From contig CAVRDF010000003.1 of NCBI GenBank assembly GCA_963719805.1, positions 620,001-684,000 of the forward strand: a stretch of 64,000 nt of DNA, read 5' to 3'. The DNA comes from JAMXLO01 sp963719805 (GTDB lineage: Bacteria > Pseudomonadota > Alphaproteobacteria > Acetobacterales > Acetobacteraceae). The notes below the pieces were generated by a model that saw only the letters and a program-made list of their open reading frames with translations, made no database searches and was not told the origin of the DNA. A program made the position numbers and the translations under genes. Shown one piece after another: positions 47,731 through 56,356 of this stretch (its first letter is position 1; every line of letters starts with the position of its first letter).

Positions 47731-48451
47731 TCTCAATATCGTCGGCATCGATGCCGGGTACGGTGCGGTGCGCGTGCTGCACGACGTATCGCTGTCCTTG
47801 GGTGCCGGCGAGACAGTGGCGCTGCTCGGCACCAACGGCAACGGCAAGAGCACGCTGCTGAAGTGCGTGATGGGCATCGTGCGCCCTGCGGCGGGCAGCA
47901 TCATTGCCGAGATCGACGGTGCACGACACGAGCTGATTGGGCGTTCGACCGAGGATGTCGTCGAACTTGGCATCGCATTGGTGCCGGAAGGGCGGCGGCT
48001 GTTTCCGCGATTGTCGGTGACCGAAAATCTGCTGCTTGGTGCATTCCGGCGCGCGGCGCGCAGCGAGATCGGGCGCAACCTGGACTTCTGCTTCGAGGCA
48101 TTCCCACGACTGAAGGAACGCAGCCGGCAACTGGCGGGCAGCATGAGCGGCGGCGAGCAGCAGATGTTGGCGCTGGGCCGCGCGCTGATGTCGGCGCCGC
48201 GTATCCTGCTGATCGACGAACCATCGGTTGGGCTGGCGCCACTGCTGGTGGCGCGGACGATCGACAAGATCAAGGAGCTGAAGGAGAGCTATCAGCTGAC
48301 GGTGCTGATGGCGGAGCAGAACTTCACCCAGGCGATCCGGATTGCCGACAGGGGGTATGTGATCGTGCACGGACGGATCGAGTTCACCGGTAATTCAGCG
48401 GTGGAACTGAACGACAACGAGCTGATCCGGCAGTTCTACCTGGGGACCTGA
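47720..48451 (+). CDS. livF: Second ABC transporter ATPase, LivF type
   Basis: From TTG 47720 (LASSLNIVGIDAGYGAVRVL) a 243-residue ATPase. Walker A is GTNGNGKST, the signature SMSGGEQQMLALGRALM is canonical, Walker B is ILLIDEPSVGLAPLL, and AEQNFTQAIRIADRGYVIVH ends the ATPase core. It overlaps the 3' end of livG by 11 bp, so translation is coupled. The stop overlaps the convergent binding-protein gene by 16 bp. A longer frame to 47639 is antisense-like noise. Confidence 0.92.
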   Translation: MASSLNIVGIDAGYGAVRVLHDVSLSLGAGETVALLGTNGNGKSTLLKCVMGIVRPAAGSIIAEIDGARHELIGRSTEDVVELGIALVPEGRRLFPRLSVTENLLLGAFRRAARSEIGRNLDFCFEAFPRLKERSRQLAGSMSGGEQQMLALGRALMSAPRILLIDEPSVGLAPLLVARTIDKIKELKESYQLTVLMAEQNFTQAIRIADRGYVIVHGRIEFTGNSAVELNDNELIRQFYLGT

Positions 48452-49200
48452 GTACCCAGCCATTGCCGGGTCAATTTATCCATGCTGCCGTCCCGGCGCA
48501 TCTCGGCCTGGATGCGATTGATCGCCGCTCGCAGGCTCTTGTTCCCTTTGCGCACAGAGACGCCGAGACGCTCATGGGTGATGCCGGTCTGCACAACTTT
48601 CAGATCCGGGCGCGTACGGACGAACCATGCCGTGACGGGCGCAAGCTTCATGAAGACGTCGCAGCCACCCGCTGACAGATCGTTCAACGCGAGCTCGATC
48701 TGATCATAGGCATATACCCGGACGCGGGCGGCGCGTCCCTCAGCGACCAGACGATCGGCCACCGGTTGACTGGTATTGCCTTGCTGAACACCGATGACCA
48801 GACCCTTGAGGTCATCGATGCTGTGCACGTTGGGATGGCGATGCGGATCGACCACCAACGATTGGCCCGATACCACGTAGGGTTCGCAGAAATCGACGAT
48901 GGCTTCACGACCGGTCGTGATGGTGGTGCCCGATGCGACGCAATCATAGCGGCCATCGGCGAGGCCGGCGAAGATCCCATTGAAGTCACTGCCGGTGTAG
49001 GGCACCAGTTGCCACTCGCGCCCGAGCTTCTGAGCGACATGCTGCATCAGCGCGACATCGAAGCCGGCTGGGGTCGTGCCGTCCATGAACTCGAACGGCG
49101 GGTCCGGAAGAGCCGCACCGACTTTCAGCGGCATTGCACCACGTGCGGTTCGGGCTGCCAGCGGACCGCCAAGCGAAAGCAGAAGAGATCGGCGTTGCAT
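48436..49200 (-). CDS. Polar amino-acid-type ABC transporter substrate-binding protein
   Basis: A 254-residue family 3 solute-binding protein with a Tat-like signal (MQRRSLLLSLGGPLAARTAR). The fold markers PPFEFMDGTTPAGFDVALMQ, GRYDCVASGTTITTGREAIV and LKGLVIGVQQGNTSQPVADR are clear. Such proteins feed PAO-type amino-acid ABC transporters, but no matching permease or ATPase is present here. It is the last gene of the LLM-GST-phosphatase operon (2 bp after the phosphatase) and converges on livF2, a different transporter class, so its partner is elsewhere. Confidence 0.88.
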   Translation of the reverse strand: MQRRSLLLSLGGPLAARTARGAMPLKVGAALPDPPFEFMDGTTPAGFDVALMQHVAQKLGREWQLVPYTGSDFNGIFAGLADGRYDCVASGTTITTGREAIVDFCEPYVVSGQSLVVDPHRHPNVHSIDDLKGLVIGVQQGNTSQPVADRLVAEGRAARVRVYAYDQIELALNDLSAGGCDVFMKLAPVTAWFVRTRPDLKVVQTGITHERLGVSVRKGNKSLRAAINRIQAEMRRDGSMDKLTRQWLGTQVPR

Positions 49201-49202
49201 TG

Positions 49203-49787
49203 CTATACCAGCGGCTGCAGGGTCCACGTTGCCTGGCCAGATGAAGGCGGCTGGCAGAATATCGGCATCGCGTTCTGCGTGCGCATGTTCGGCTCGATTT
49301 TCATGGCTGAACGAATGCCCCGGAACAGCGCACCGTGCGCGACGACGAGAACCGCGGGTGGCTGTGCAGTGGCGCGGTTGGCCGCGGTCACGGCGCGGTG
49401 CCGCAGGGCTGCGAAGGTCTCGGCGCCTTCCGGGGTGAAGGCGCCGCTGATCCAGTCGGCGAACCAGCCGCTCATCGCCTTGCCTTCCTGCACGCCAAAC
49501 GAAACTTCGCGCAGGTCGGGGTCGATGCTGACCGGCAATCCCAGTGCCTCGCCCGCCATTTCCGCTGTGACGCGGGCGCGCGACAAGGGTGAGGAGACGA
49601 TGGTGGCAATGCCGAGATTGCGCAGCTTCTGCGCGGCGGCACGTGCCTGCGCAATGCCGGTGGGATTGAGTGGTATATCGACATTGCCCTGTGATATGCC
49701 TTGGGCGTTCCAATCGGTCTCGCCGTGACGCAGGAACCAGAAGGGTACCTGCGCGAGCGCGACCTGCTGGAACGCCCCGTCCATCAC
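49203..49787 (-). CDS. Histidine phosphatase family protein
   Basis: A 194-residue branch-1 histidine phosphatase. The catalytic RHG box is FLRHGETDWNAQG (residues 18-30), with the supporting Arg in SSPLSRARVTAEMAGEALG, Glu in DLREVSFGVQEGKAMSGW, and the second catalytic His in LVVAHGALFRGIRSA. It may act on phosphosugars, phosphoglycerate or nucleotides; the family does not specify. It is embedded in the LLM-GST-phosphatase-SBP operon with 1-2 bp spacers. Confidence 0.9.
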   Translation of the reverse strand: MMDGAFQQVALAQVPFWFLRHGETDWNAQGISQGNVDIPLNPTGIAQARAAAQKLRNLGIATIVSSPLSRARVTAEMAGEALGLPVSIDPDLREVSFGVQEGKAMSGWFADWISGAFTPEGAETFAALRHRAVTAANRATAQPPAVLVVAHGALFRGIRSAMKIEPNMRTQNAMPIFCQPPSSGQATWTLQPLV

Positions 49788-49788
49788 G

Positions 49789-50406
49789 TCAGTTGAGGCC
49801 TTCCTGTTGCATCACGCGCTGTACCGCGGGGCGCGCGAGCATGCGATTGAGATGCGCATCGCAGTTCGATGGCAGCTTCATGTTCATGCGCTTGGCGCCC
49901 CAGAACTCGGTGTAGAACAGCGCGGTGTCGGCAATGGAGTAGGAACCGACGAGGTAGTCCTTGCCGGCCAGCGCCGTGTCCATCACGGCGTAGCCTTTCT
50001 CGACCATCTCCTTCCCGCGCTCTTTCACCTTCTCCTCATCCGCCGCGTTCGGCGTGTAGTTGGAGGCGCGGAACAGGCGGGAGAAGCCGTGCATGTGGAG
50101 CGTGCTGACGCAGTAGTCCAAGGCTTCCATCGCGCGCGTCTGGCCCTCAACGTCGTCCGGCAGCAGCTTCTTGTCCGGATTGGTGCGAGCGAGATAGTAG
50201 GCGATTGCGGGATACTCGGTAAGCACCGAGCCATCGTCGCGCACCAGTGTCGGCACCTTCGATTTCGGATTGACCGCGGTGAAGTCCGGCTTGAACTGGC
50301 CGCCCTCGCGCAGGTTGACGATCTGTGCCTCGTAGGGTTTGCCGATCTCTTCCAGCAATACGTGGATGCCGATGGAGCAGGCGCCGGGTGAATACATCAG
50401 TTTCAT
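49789..50406 (-). CDS. Glutathione S-transferase family protein
   Basis: A 205-residue GST: the thioredoxin-like N-domain begins MKLMYSPGACSIGIHVLLEE with the Ser/Cys region typical of bacterial beta-class enzymes (Cys10), KSKVPTLVRDDGSVLTEYPA is the glutathione site, and the all-helical C-domain follows. It would conjugate or reduce electrophiles with glutathione. It lies between an LLM monooxygenase (15 bp) and the phosphatase (1 bp), suggesting detoxification or desulfurisation of an organic compound. Confidence 0.92.
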   Translation of the reverse strand: MKLMYSPGACSIGIHVLLEEIGKPYEAQIVNLREGGQFKPDFTAVNPKSKVPTLVRDDGSVLTEYPAIAYYLARTNPDKKLLPDDVEGQTRAMEALDYCVSTLHMHGFSRLFRASNYTPNAADEEKVKERGKEMVEKGYAVMDTALAGKDYLVGSYSIADTALFYTEFWGAKRMNMKLPSNCDAHLNRMLARPAVQRVMQQEGLN

Positions 50407-50421
50407 GATTGCTCTCCCTCG

Positions 50422-51780
50422 TCAGTTGTGAACCTCGCGCCACGCGCCGATGGGTGGACGCTCGAGACCGAGGTTCTCGCGCAATGTGGTGCCGCGATAG
50501 TCCTTGTGAAGGAGGCCGCGGCGTTGCAGTTCGGGGACAACGTAGCGCACGAACTCCTCGTAGCCGCCGGGCACGTGCGAGGCGGCGATCACATAGCCGT
50601 CGCAGGCGCGATTGGCGAACCATTCCTCCATGCCGTCGGCGACGTCCTTGGGACTGCCGACGAAACGTGGATGATCGCGGAACGTGCCGCGGTGGCTGAT
50701 CTCCATGAAATCGCGCGTGGTTGGATTGCGGATGCCCTTGACGCGCAGGATGCGGTCGCGGATGCCCTGCGCGCCGGTCCAGGTGTTGATCTCTTCCTCG
50801 CTCCACGGTTCGTCGAGCGGCTTGGTCGAGAGATCGACGTTCAGCACTTCCGAAAGCAACGACAGGCAGTCGATCTCTTTCGGGAGTTGATCGATCATCG
50901 CTACCTTGTCCTCGGCCTCGGCGCGCGTCTCGGCAACCACTGTATAGACACCGGGACAGACGGCGACCTTCTCCGGGTCGCGTCCCACGGCGGCGATCTG
51001 CTGCTTGAACGTGGTGTAGTCGGCCTTGCCCTGTTCGATCGTGTGATAGACGACGAATACGAGTTCGGCCCAGCGCGCGGAGAAACGGCGGCCGCGTCCG
51101 CTCTGACCTGCCTGGATCAGTACCGGATGACCTTGCGGCGAGCGCGGCACGGTGAACGGACCGCGCGAGCGGAAGTATTCGCCCTGGTGATCGAGCCGCC
51201 GCACCTTATCCGGATGCGCGAACAGGCCGGTCTGCTTGTTGAGCGCGATGGCGTCGTCGTCCCAGGAATCCCAGTGGCCGCACACCACTTCGAGAAACTC
51301 GTCGGCGCGATCGTAGCGTCCGTCGTGGTCTGCGTGCGAAGCATGTCCCATGTTCAGCGCTTCGCCGTCGTTCATCGAGGTCACGACATTCCAGGCGGCG
51401 CGGCCATTGGTCATGAGGTCGAGTGTCTGGAACACGCGGGCGACGTGGAATGGCTCGAAATAGGTGGTGGAACAGGTCGAACCCAGGCCGAGGCGCTCGG
51501 TCGCCATGCCCATGACGGTGAGAATGGTGATCGGATCCATCTTCACGCAGCGGATGCCGTTGGCGACGGTGTGTTCGTGGTCGGAGCCATAACGGTCAGG
51601 CATCGCCAACCGGTCGTCAAAGAATCCGATATGGAATTTGCCGGCTTCGAGAACGCGGGCGATGTGGCGGTAATAATCGGCGGTCATGAAGCCGGGCGCG
51701 GCTTCGGGGTGACGCCAGGAGCCGACGAAATTCGTGCAGTTCTGGGCCTGCAGGAATGCTACCAAGGTCATCTGGCGCAT
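50422..51780 (-). CDS. LLM-class flavin monooxygenase (NtaA/SnaA/DszA family)
   Basis: A 452-residue FMNH2-dependent monooxygenase. FDDRLAMPDRYG, ERLGLGSTCSTTYFEPFHVA and SNGRAAWNVVTS-like TNGRAAWNVVTSMND are the family signature; HPVLIQAGQSGRGRRFSARW is the typical flavin/substrate segment. Members oxidise nitrilotriacetate, dibenzothiophene sulfone, or alkyl sulfur compounds with a separate flavin reductase, which is absent here. It starts the operon with GST, phosphatase and a binding protein. Confidence 0.93.
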   Translation of the reverse strand: MRQMTLVAFLQAQNCTNFVGSWRHPEAAPGFMTADYYRHIARVLEAGKFHIGFFDDRLAMPDRYGSDHEHTVANGIRCVKMDPITILTVMGMATERLGLGSTCSTTYFEPFHVARVFQTLDLMTNGRAAWNVVTSMNDGEALNMGHASHADHDGRYDRADEFLEVVCGHWDSWDDDAIALNKQTGLFAHPDKVRRLDHQGEYFRSRGPFTVPRSPQGHPVLIQAGQSGRGRRFSARWAELVFVVYHTIEQGKADYTTFKQQIAAVGRDPEKVAVCPGVYTVVAETRAEAEDKVAMIDQLPKEIDCLSLLSEVLNVDLSTKPLDEPWSEEEINTWTGAQGIRDRILRVKGIRNPTTRDFMEISHRGTFRDHPRFVGSPKDVADGMEEWFANRACDGYVIAASHVPGGYEEFVRYVVPELQRRGLLHKDYRGTTLRENLGLERPPIGAWREVHN

Positions 51781-51863
51781 GGTTCAAATCCCTTCGGATC
51801 GTATAGCCGTGCTATCGCGGGACGCAGGCGAATTCGGTGGTAATTTGAGCGCACTCAGCTGAC

Positions 51864-51898
51864 CTAGTTTGCTTCGTCGCCGCGCTCCTCGCAATGAC
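51864..51898 (+). repeat. Dispersed 'ctggattgc...gcaatgac' element, copy 3
   Basis: A 35-bp copy with two changes in the left end (CTAGTTTGCTTCGTCGCC) and the conserved end CTCCTCGCAATGAC. It lies between the LLM gene and prs, two minus-strand genes. Confidence 0.78.
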
Positions 51899-51909
51899 GC
51901 GAGGGGGAG

Positions 51910-52842
51910 TCAATCGAACAGCGAGCTCACCGAGCTTTCGTCCGAGATCCGGCGCATCGCCTCGGCCATCAGCGGTGCCACGGTGATCTGCCGGACATTG
52001 GGCGCGAGCCGCACGGCCTCGGTCGCCGTGATGGAATCGGTGATCACCATGTTTTCGATCGGCGACGATGCGATGCGCGCGACCGCGCCGCCGGACAGCA
52101 CGCCGTGCGTCACATAGGCGCCGACGGAACGCGCGCCGCCCTTGATCAGTGCCTCGGCGGCATTGCAGTGGGTGCCGCCGGAATCCACCATGTCATCGAC
52201 CAGAATGCAGTCGCGACCCGCGACATCGCCGATGATGTTCATCACCTCGGAATGCCCGGCGCGTTCGCGACGCTTGTCGATGATCGCCAGATCGCAACTC
52301 AGCCGCGTTGCCAACAGGCGAGCGCGCAGCACGCCACCGACGTCGGGCGATACGATCACCGGATCGCGGCCGCTGTAGCGTTCCTGGATGTCGCGGGTGA
52401 ACAGCGGTGCGGCATACAGATTGTCCACCGGAATATCAAAGAACCCCTGAATCTGCGCGGCGTGCAGATCGAGGGTCAGCACCCGGTTGGCGCCGGCCGT
52501 GGTGATCAGGTTGGCCACCAGCTTGGCGGAGATTGGCGAGCGCGATGCGGTCTTCCGGTCCTGTCTTGCGTAGCCGAAATACGGCATCACCGCTGTGATG
52601 CGCCGGGCGGAACTGCGGCGCAGCGCGTCCAGCGTGACCAACAGCTCCATCAACGTGTCGTTCGCCGGATACGACGTAGGCTGGAGAACGAACACATCCT
52701 CGCCGCGCACGTTTTCATGGATTTCGACGAAGACTTCCATGTCGGCGAAGCGGCGAATCGAGGCACGGGTCAGTGGCAGCTTCAGGGTGGCGGCGACCGC
52801 TTCGGCGAGCGGACGGTTGCTGTTGCAGGCAACGATTTTCAT
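51910..52842 (-). CDS. prs: Ribose-phosphate pyrophosphokinase
   Basis: A 310-residue class I PRPP synthase, making PRPP from ribose 5-phosphate and ATP for nucleotide, His and Trp synthesis. The PRPP-binding loop is LVDDMVDSGGTHCNAAEALI, the flexible-loop segment KRRERAGHSEVMNIIGDV, and the N-terminal RRFADMEVFVEIHENVRGED and YFGYARQDRKTASRSPISAK match the catalytic core. Last gene of the hldD-lgt-midA-pgeF-lipoprotein-prs run. Full length, no defects. Confidence 0.97.
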   Translation of the reverse strand: MKIVACNSNRPLAEAVAATLKLPLTRASIRRFADMEVFVEIHENVRGEDVFVLQPTSYPANDTLMELLVTLDALRRSSARRITAVMPYFGYARQDRKTASRSPISAKLVANLITTAGANRVLTLDLHAAQIQGFFDIPVDNLYAAPLFTRDIQERYSGRDPVIVSPDVGGVLRARLLATRLSCDLAIIDKRRERAGHSEVMNIIGDVAGRDCILVDDMVDSGGTHCNAAEALIKGGARSVGAYVTHGVLSGGAVARIASSPIENMVITDSITATEAVRLAPNVRQITVAPLMAEAMRRISDESSVSSLFD

Positions 52843-52864
52843 GCGGCTCGGCCGGAAGAGGGGT

Positions 52865-53818
52865 TCAACGGACCGGCTCGACGCCGGACTTGTGGCCTTC
52901 TACCAACGCCCCCTGGGCCTGTCCATGAACCGCCGCCTGAGCCGGTGTGCCTTCCTTGCGGCCGGATTGGCGGAGGATCACGTCGTTCACGCCGCCGGCG
53001 GCCTCGGTGGCGACCACCATCGCGACATCAGCCCAATAATGGTCCAGCGAACCGGCAGGGATTTCATTGAGCTGAACGACCTTGCCTCGTTCGTCGCCGG
53101 ATGCGTTCTTCACCGACCACTGGATCTCGACCCGCTCCTGGTGGCCGGGGATCGGCACCATCTTGACGTCGCCTTGGACGATGAAATCCGCGCCGGTGGC
53201 GCTGTCCTGCACCATCGGACCGAGCGCGGCGAGCTTCGTCTTCAGTTGCTTGGTCAATGCCAGATCGCCGTCGCCGGGCGCGCCGGTGACGTCAGCCACC
53301 TGCACCTTGGCGGGCCGGTTGTACAGGCTGTTCGGGTCGGCGTGCATCGCCGCCGTCTGGATCGACGTGAGCAGGTTCGAGATCTTCGGCGCGGCTTCGG
53401 TGGCCGCGGTGCCGATGGTCGCCGGTGCTGACGAAGCCCAGTCCTGGGTGGCGACCGGCGCGCCGGCGATCTGGCCGCGATCCTTGCCGGTCGGGTCCAC
53501 GACCTTGAACACCGGGACCACGCTGCTGCCTTCCATGTGCGCCGATGTGATCAGCCGCCAATCGGTTGAGTGAGGGGTTTCGGCAAAGGCGGGAATCTCC
53601 TCGGTCTGCAACCCAGCGGCCAGGGCATCGGCAAACTTCCGGCTCGCTTCATCGGACAACAGAGCGTCGTCGGGGGCCGGGACCGCAAGACGCGGCGTGG
53701 GCGGTTGCGACAGCACGCGCCCAACGGCGCCGGGATTGCCGAGAAAGGGCTGTGGCAGGTCGCCGCAAGATGCGAGCAGAGGCAAAAGCAAAGCCAGCGG
53801 ACTGAGACGAGCGAGCAC
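52865..53818 (-). CDS. Hypothetical lipoprotein
   Basis: A 317-residue lipoprotein with signal peptide and lipobox (LALLLPLLASC, Cys18). The mature part is soluble periplasmic-type sequence with DDALLSDEASRKFADALAAG, FKVVDPTGKDRGQIAGAPV and DFIVQGDVKMVPIPGHQERV, resembling tandem nucleotide-free alpha/beta units seen in uncharacterised envelope proteins. It starts 3 bp after pgeF and ends 22 bp before prs, so it is cotranscribed with cell-envelope and housekeeping genes. No catalytic motif. Confidence 0.65.
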   Translation of the reverse strand: MLARLSPLALLLPLLASCGDLPQPFLGNPGAVGRVLSQPPTPRLAVPAPDDALLSDEASRKFADALAAGLQTEEIPAFAETPHSTDWRLITSAHMEGSSVVPVFKVVDPTGKDRGQIAGAPVATQDWASSAPATIGTAATEAAPKISNLLTSIQTAAMHADPNSLYNRPAKVQVADVTGAPGDGDLALTKQLKTKLAALGPMVQDSATGADFIVQGDVKMVPIPGHQERVEIQWSVKNASGDERGKVVQLNEIPAGSLDHYWADVAMVVATEAAGGVNDVILRQSGRKEGTPAQAAVHGQAQGALVEGHKSGVEPVR

Positions 53819-53821
53819 GAA

Positions 53822-54592
53822 TTACCTTGGGTCGAGAGCGATAATTGAAATCTGATGCCCCATCGGGCCGCCACCGCCAAGAGTGCTCCGGCGGTAGCTG
53901 AAGAAGCGGGCCTCATCGGCGGCGGTATCGGCCTCGACCACCGAAACGGTCTGGATACCGGCGGCGGCGAGCCGGGCGGCGCAGAAGCCGGGCAGATCGA
54001 ACTGCCAGCGATTATCACGCCGACCGGGGCTGAAAAAGCGGCCGTGCGAAGCGTCGCTGGCCAGCACGGCATCGCGCATGTCGGCGGCGACCTCGTAGGA
54101 GGCCTGGCCGATGCACGGACCGATGGCCGCGCTGATCTGCCTGGCGCCGAGCCGGTGCATGGCGGCGGTGGTGGCCTCGATGATCCCGGCGACGGCGCCG
54201 CGCCAGCCCGCATGCGCCGCGCCAACGACGCCGGCAGCCGTATCGGCGAACAGGACAGGCGTACAGTCGGCGGTGACGACACCGAGGACGACACCGGGGC
54301 GGGCGGTGACCATGGCGTCGGCGCGCGGGCCGTCACCATGCGCCCAGGGCTCCGTCACTTCGATCACCTCGGCGCCGTGCACCTGCATCAGGCCGACGAG
54401 GTGCTCGGGTGCGCCACCGATGGCGCGTGCGGCGCGGGCGCGATTGGCCAGGACCGCGTCGCGTTCGTCGCCGCGCGACAGGCTGCAGTTGAGGCTGGCG
54501 TAGGGCCCGCGCGAAACGCCGCCGAGGCGGGTGAAGAAACCGTGCGGCGTGCCGATCGCGGCGGCGCGGAGTGGCTCTGGGCCAGTTGTCAT
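53822..54592 (-). CDS. pgeF: Peptidoglycan editing factor PgeF (multicopper-like laccase domain)
   Basis: A 256-residue PgeF/YfiH protein. HGFFTRLGGVSRGPYASLNC is the hallmark N-terminus. Metal ligands are seen as His in MQVHGAEV, Cys in VTADCTPVLF and His in AAHAGWRGAV. In E. coli this enzyme removes L-Ser-containing muropeptide precursors, guarding peptidoglycan composition. Starts inside the midA 3' end (4-bp overlap). Confidence 0.94.
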   Translation of the reverse strand: MTTGPEPLRAAAIGTPHGFFTRLGGVSRGPYASLNCSLSRGDERDAVLANRARAARAIGGAPEHLVGLMQVHGAEVIEVTEPWAHGDGPRADAMVTARPGVVLGVVTADCTPVLFADTAAGVVGAAHAGWRGAVAGIIEATTAAMHRLGARQISAAIGPCIGQASYEVAADMRDAVLASDASHGRFFSPGRRDNRWQFDLPGFCAARLAAAGIQTVSVVEADTAADEARFFSYRRSTLGGGGPMGHQISIIALDPR

Positions 54593-55563
54593 GGAGACTC
54601 GAAGCCTGGGGGTGTCGGGCAGCCAAGGTGGCAAACCGCCAGCGCCTTGAACAGCCGACCCATCCGATCGGGCTCGGCGAGCCGCTGGGCTGCGTCGATC
54701 AGGGCGGCGGCGCGCAGCGGCGCTTGTCCCTGGGCCAGGCGATCGGTGCGCTGGAACAGGCCGAGGCGGGCGAGGAAGATGCCCTGCGGCACCGGGCCGT
54801 AGGCTTTGGCGCCAGCCTCGCGTGCAGCCTCGGCCAAGGCGGCAAAGTCGACATGGGCAGTGAGATCGGCGGAGCCCGGCGCCCCGAGCGGATCCGCCGG
54901 CCGGCCGTCGCGCAGGGCTTGCAGGGTGTCGCCGGCGCCGCTGTGTTCGGGGCCGTAGTCCAGGAACAGCGCGGCGCCGTGGTGACGTGCGAGGCGGTCG
55001 CCGAGCTGGCGGACCATTGTCAGCGCTGGCTCGTTGATTTCGTGGACGCCGGTGCCCGCGGCGCATTTCACCGGAGGCGTGCTGGCGACTTCGTGGAACC
55101 GCCCGTCGTCCACGAAGCGCTCAAGCCAACGATTTTCGCGCTGCACGAACTGGCGGATCGGCAGGGCATCGAGGAACTCGTTGGCTACCAGCAGAAGCGG
55201 GCCAGGCGGCGCGGACGCGAGCTCGGTATGCCAGGTGGCGTCGGGCAACTGCCCGGCCTGGATTGCCCGCAAGCGCGGCGACGCTTCGATCAGGTGCAGT
55301 TTGATGGCAGTGCGGAACGCGGGCGCCACCTGGGCTACGGCGCGTAAAGCGTCGGCCATCAGAGTGCCGCGGCCGGGTCCAGCCTCAACCAGCAGCACCG
55401 GGTCAGGGCGGCCGATGAGGTCCCAGGTGATCGCTGCCCAAAGGCCAAGGATCTCGCCGAACACCTGGCTGATCTCGGGCGACGTGGTGAAGTCGTTGAA
55501 CGGATCATGCGTGGCGTAATAGGCGGCGTTGGCCCGCGCCATGAACCGGTCGAGGCGCTCCAT
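54589..55563 (-). CDS. MidA/NDUFAF7-like SAM-dependent methyltransferase
   Basis: A 324-residue DUF185 methyltransferase. LLVEAGPGRGTLMADALRAV is the SAM site, TSPEISQVFGEILGLW and LLLVANEFLDALPIRQFVQR are family motifs. The mitochondrial homologue methylates an Arg of complex I subunit NDUFS2, and alphaproteobacterial members are likely complex I assembly factors. The start shares one base with the lgt stop and its stop overlaps pgeF. Confidence 0.92.
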   Translation of the reverse strand: MERLDRFMARANAAYYATHDPFNDFTTSPEISQVFGEILGLWAAITWDLIGRPDPVLLVEAGPGRGTLMADALRAVAQVAPAFRTAIKLHLIEASPRLRAIQAGQLPDATWHTELASAPPGPLLLVANEFLDALPIRQFVQRENRWLERFVDDGRFHEVASTPPVKCAAGTGVHEINEPALTMVRQLGDRLARHHGAALFLDYGPEHSGAGDTLQALRDGRPADPLGAPGSADLTAHVDFAALAEAAREAGAKAYGPVPQGIFLARLGLFQRTDRLAQGQAPLRAAALIDAAQRLAEPDRMGRLFKALAVCHLGCPTPPGFESP

Positions 55564-56356
55564 CAGCGTGTGCGCAGGATCAGCCAGGCGCCGGCAATCA
55601 ACATGGGGATCGACAGCAACTGGCCCATCGTGGCGCCGCCGATGAGGAAGCCAAGATAGACGTCCGGCTGGCGGAAAAACTCGGCGGTGATGCGGGCGCA
55701 GCCGTAGCCGATGAGGAATGCGCCCGAGAGAAAACCGAAGCGGGCACGGATCGCCTCGCGCCGGGACAGCGCGAACATGACGCAGAACAAGACCAGGCCT
55801 TCCAGCAGCACCTCGTAAAGCTGGCTGGGATGGCGCGGCACCTGGAGCGGATCGGTGGGGAACAGCATGGCCCAGGGCAGCCAATCGGGCGCCTGCCGCC
55901 CCCATAGCTCGCCGTTGATGAAGTTGGCGATGCGCCCGAGGCCGAGGCCGATCGGCACGCACACGACGAGACGATCGGCGAAGCCCAAAAGCGATATGCT
56001 GTTGCGGCGGCAGAACCACCAGGTCGCGACAGTGACGCCGATGGCGCCGCCGTGGAAGCTCATGCCGCCCTGCCAGACGGCGAGGATCATCTGCGGATGC
56101 GTCAGGTAGAAGTAGGGCTGGTAGAACAGCACGAAGCCAATGCGTCCGCCGAGCACGACGCCAAGCGTCGCCCAGGTGAGGAAATCGTCCGCCTGGATCG
56201 TGGTCGCCACCGCGGGCGTCTGCCGCACCAGAATCCGAGCAGCCGCCAGCCGAGCACCAGGCCGGCGATGTAGGCCAGCGCATACCAACGTATGGCGATC
56301 GGACCGATATGGATGATGTCCGGATCAAAGTTCGGAAACAGCAGGACGGGAATCAT
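55563..56356 (-). CDS. lgt: Prolipoprotein diacylglyceryl transferase, one frameshift
   Basis: Lgt transfers diacylglycerol from phosphatidylglycerol to the lipobox Cys of prolipoproteins, in the inner membrane. ATG 56356 gives FPNFDPDIIHIGPIAIRWYA. Near 56236-56240 one base is lost or gained, after GWRLL; the other frame continues with VRQTPAVATTIQADDFLTWA, YLTHPQMILAVWQGGMSFHG (the catalytic His region), and PIGLGLGRIANFINGELWGR with the essential Asn/Arg signature. The remainder is intact. Since Lgt is normally essential in Gram-negatives, a sequencing error is the best explanation. Starts 4 bp inside hldD's end. Confidence 0.93.

Noticed and set aside
50428..51843. A 471-residue plus-strand frame
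   Set aside because: Antisense of the LLM monooxygenase, which is strongly supported.
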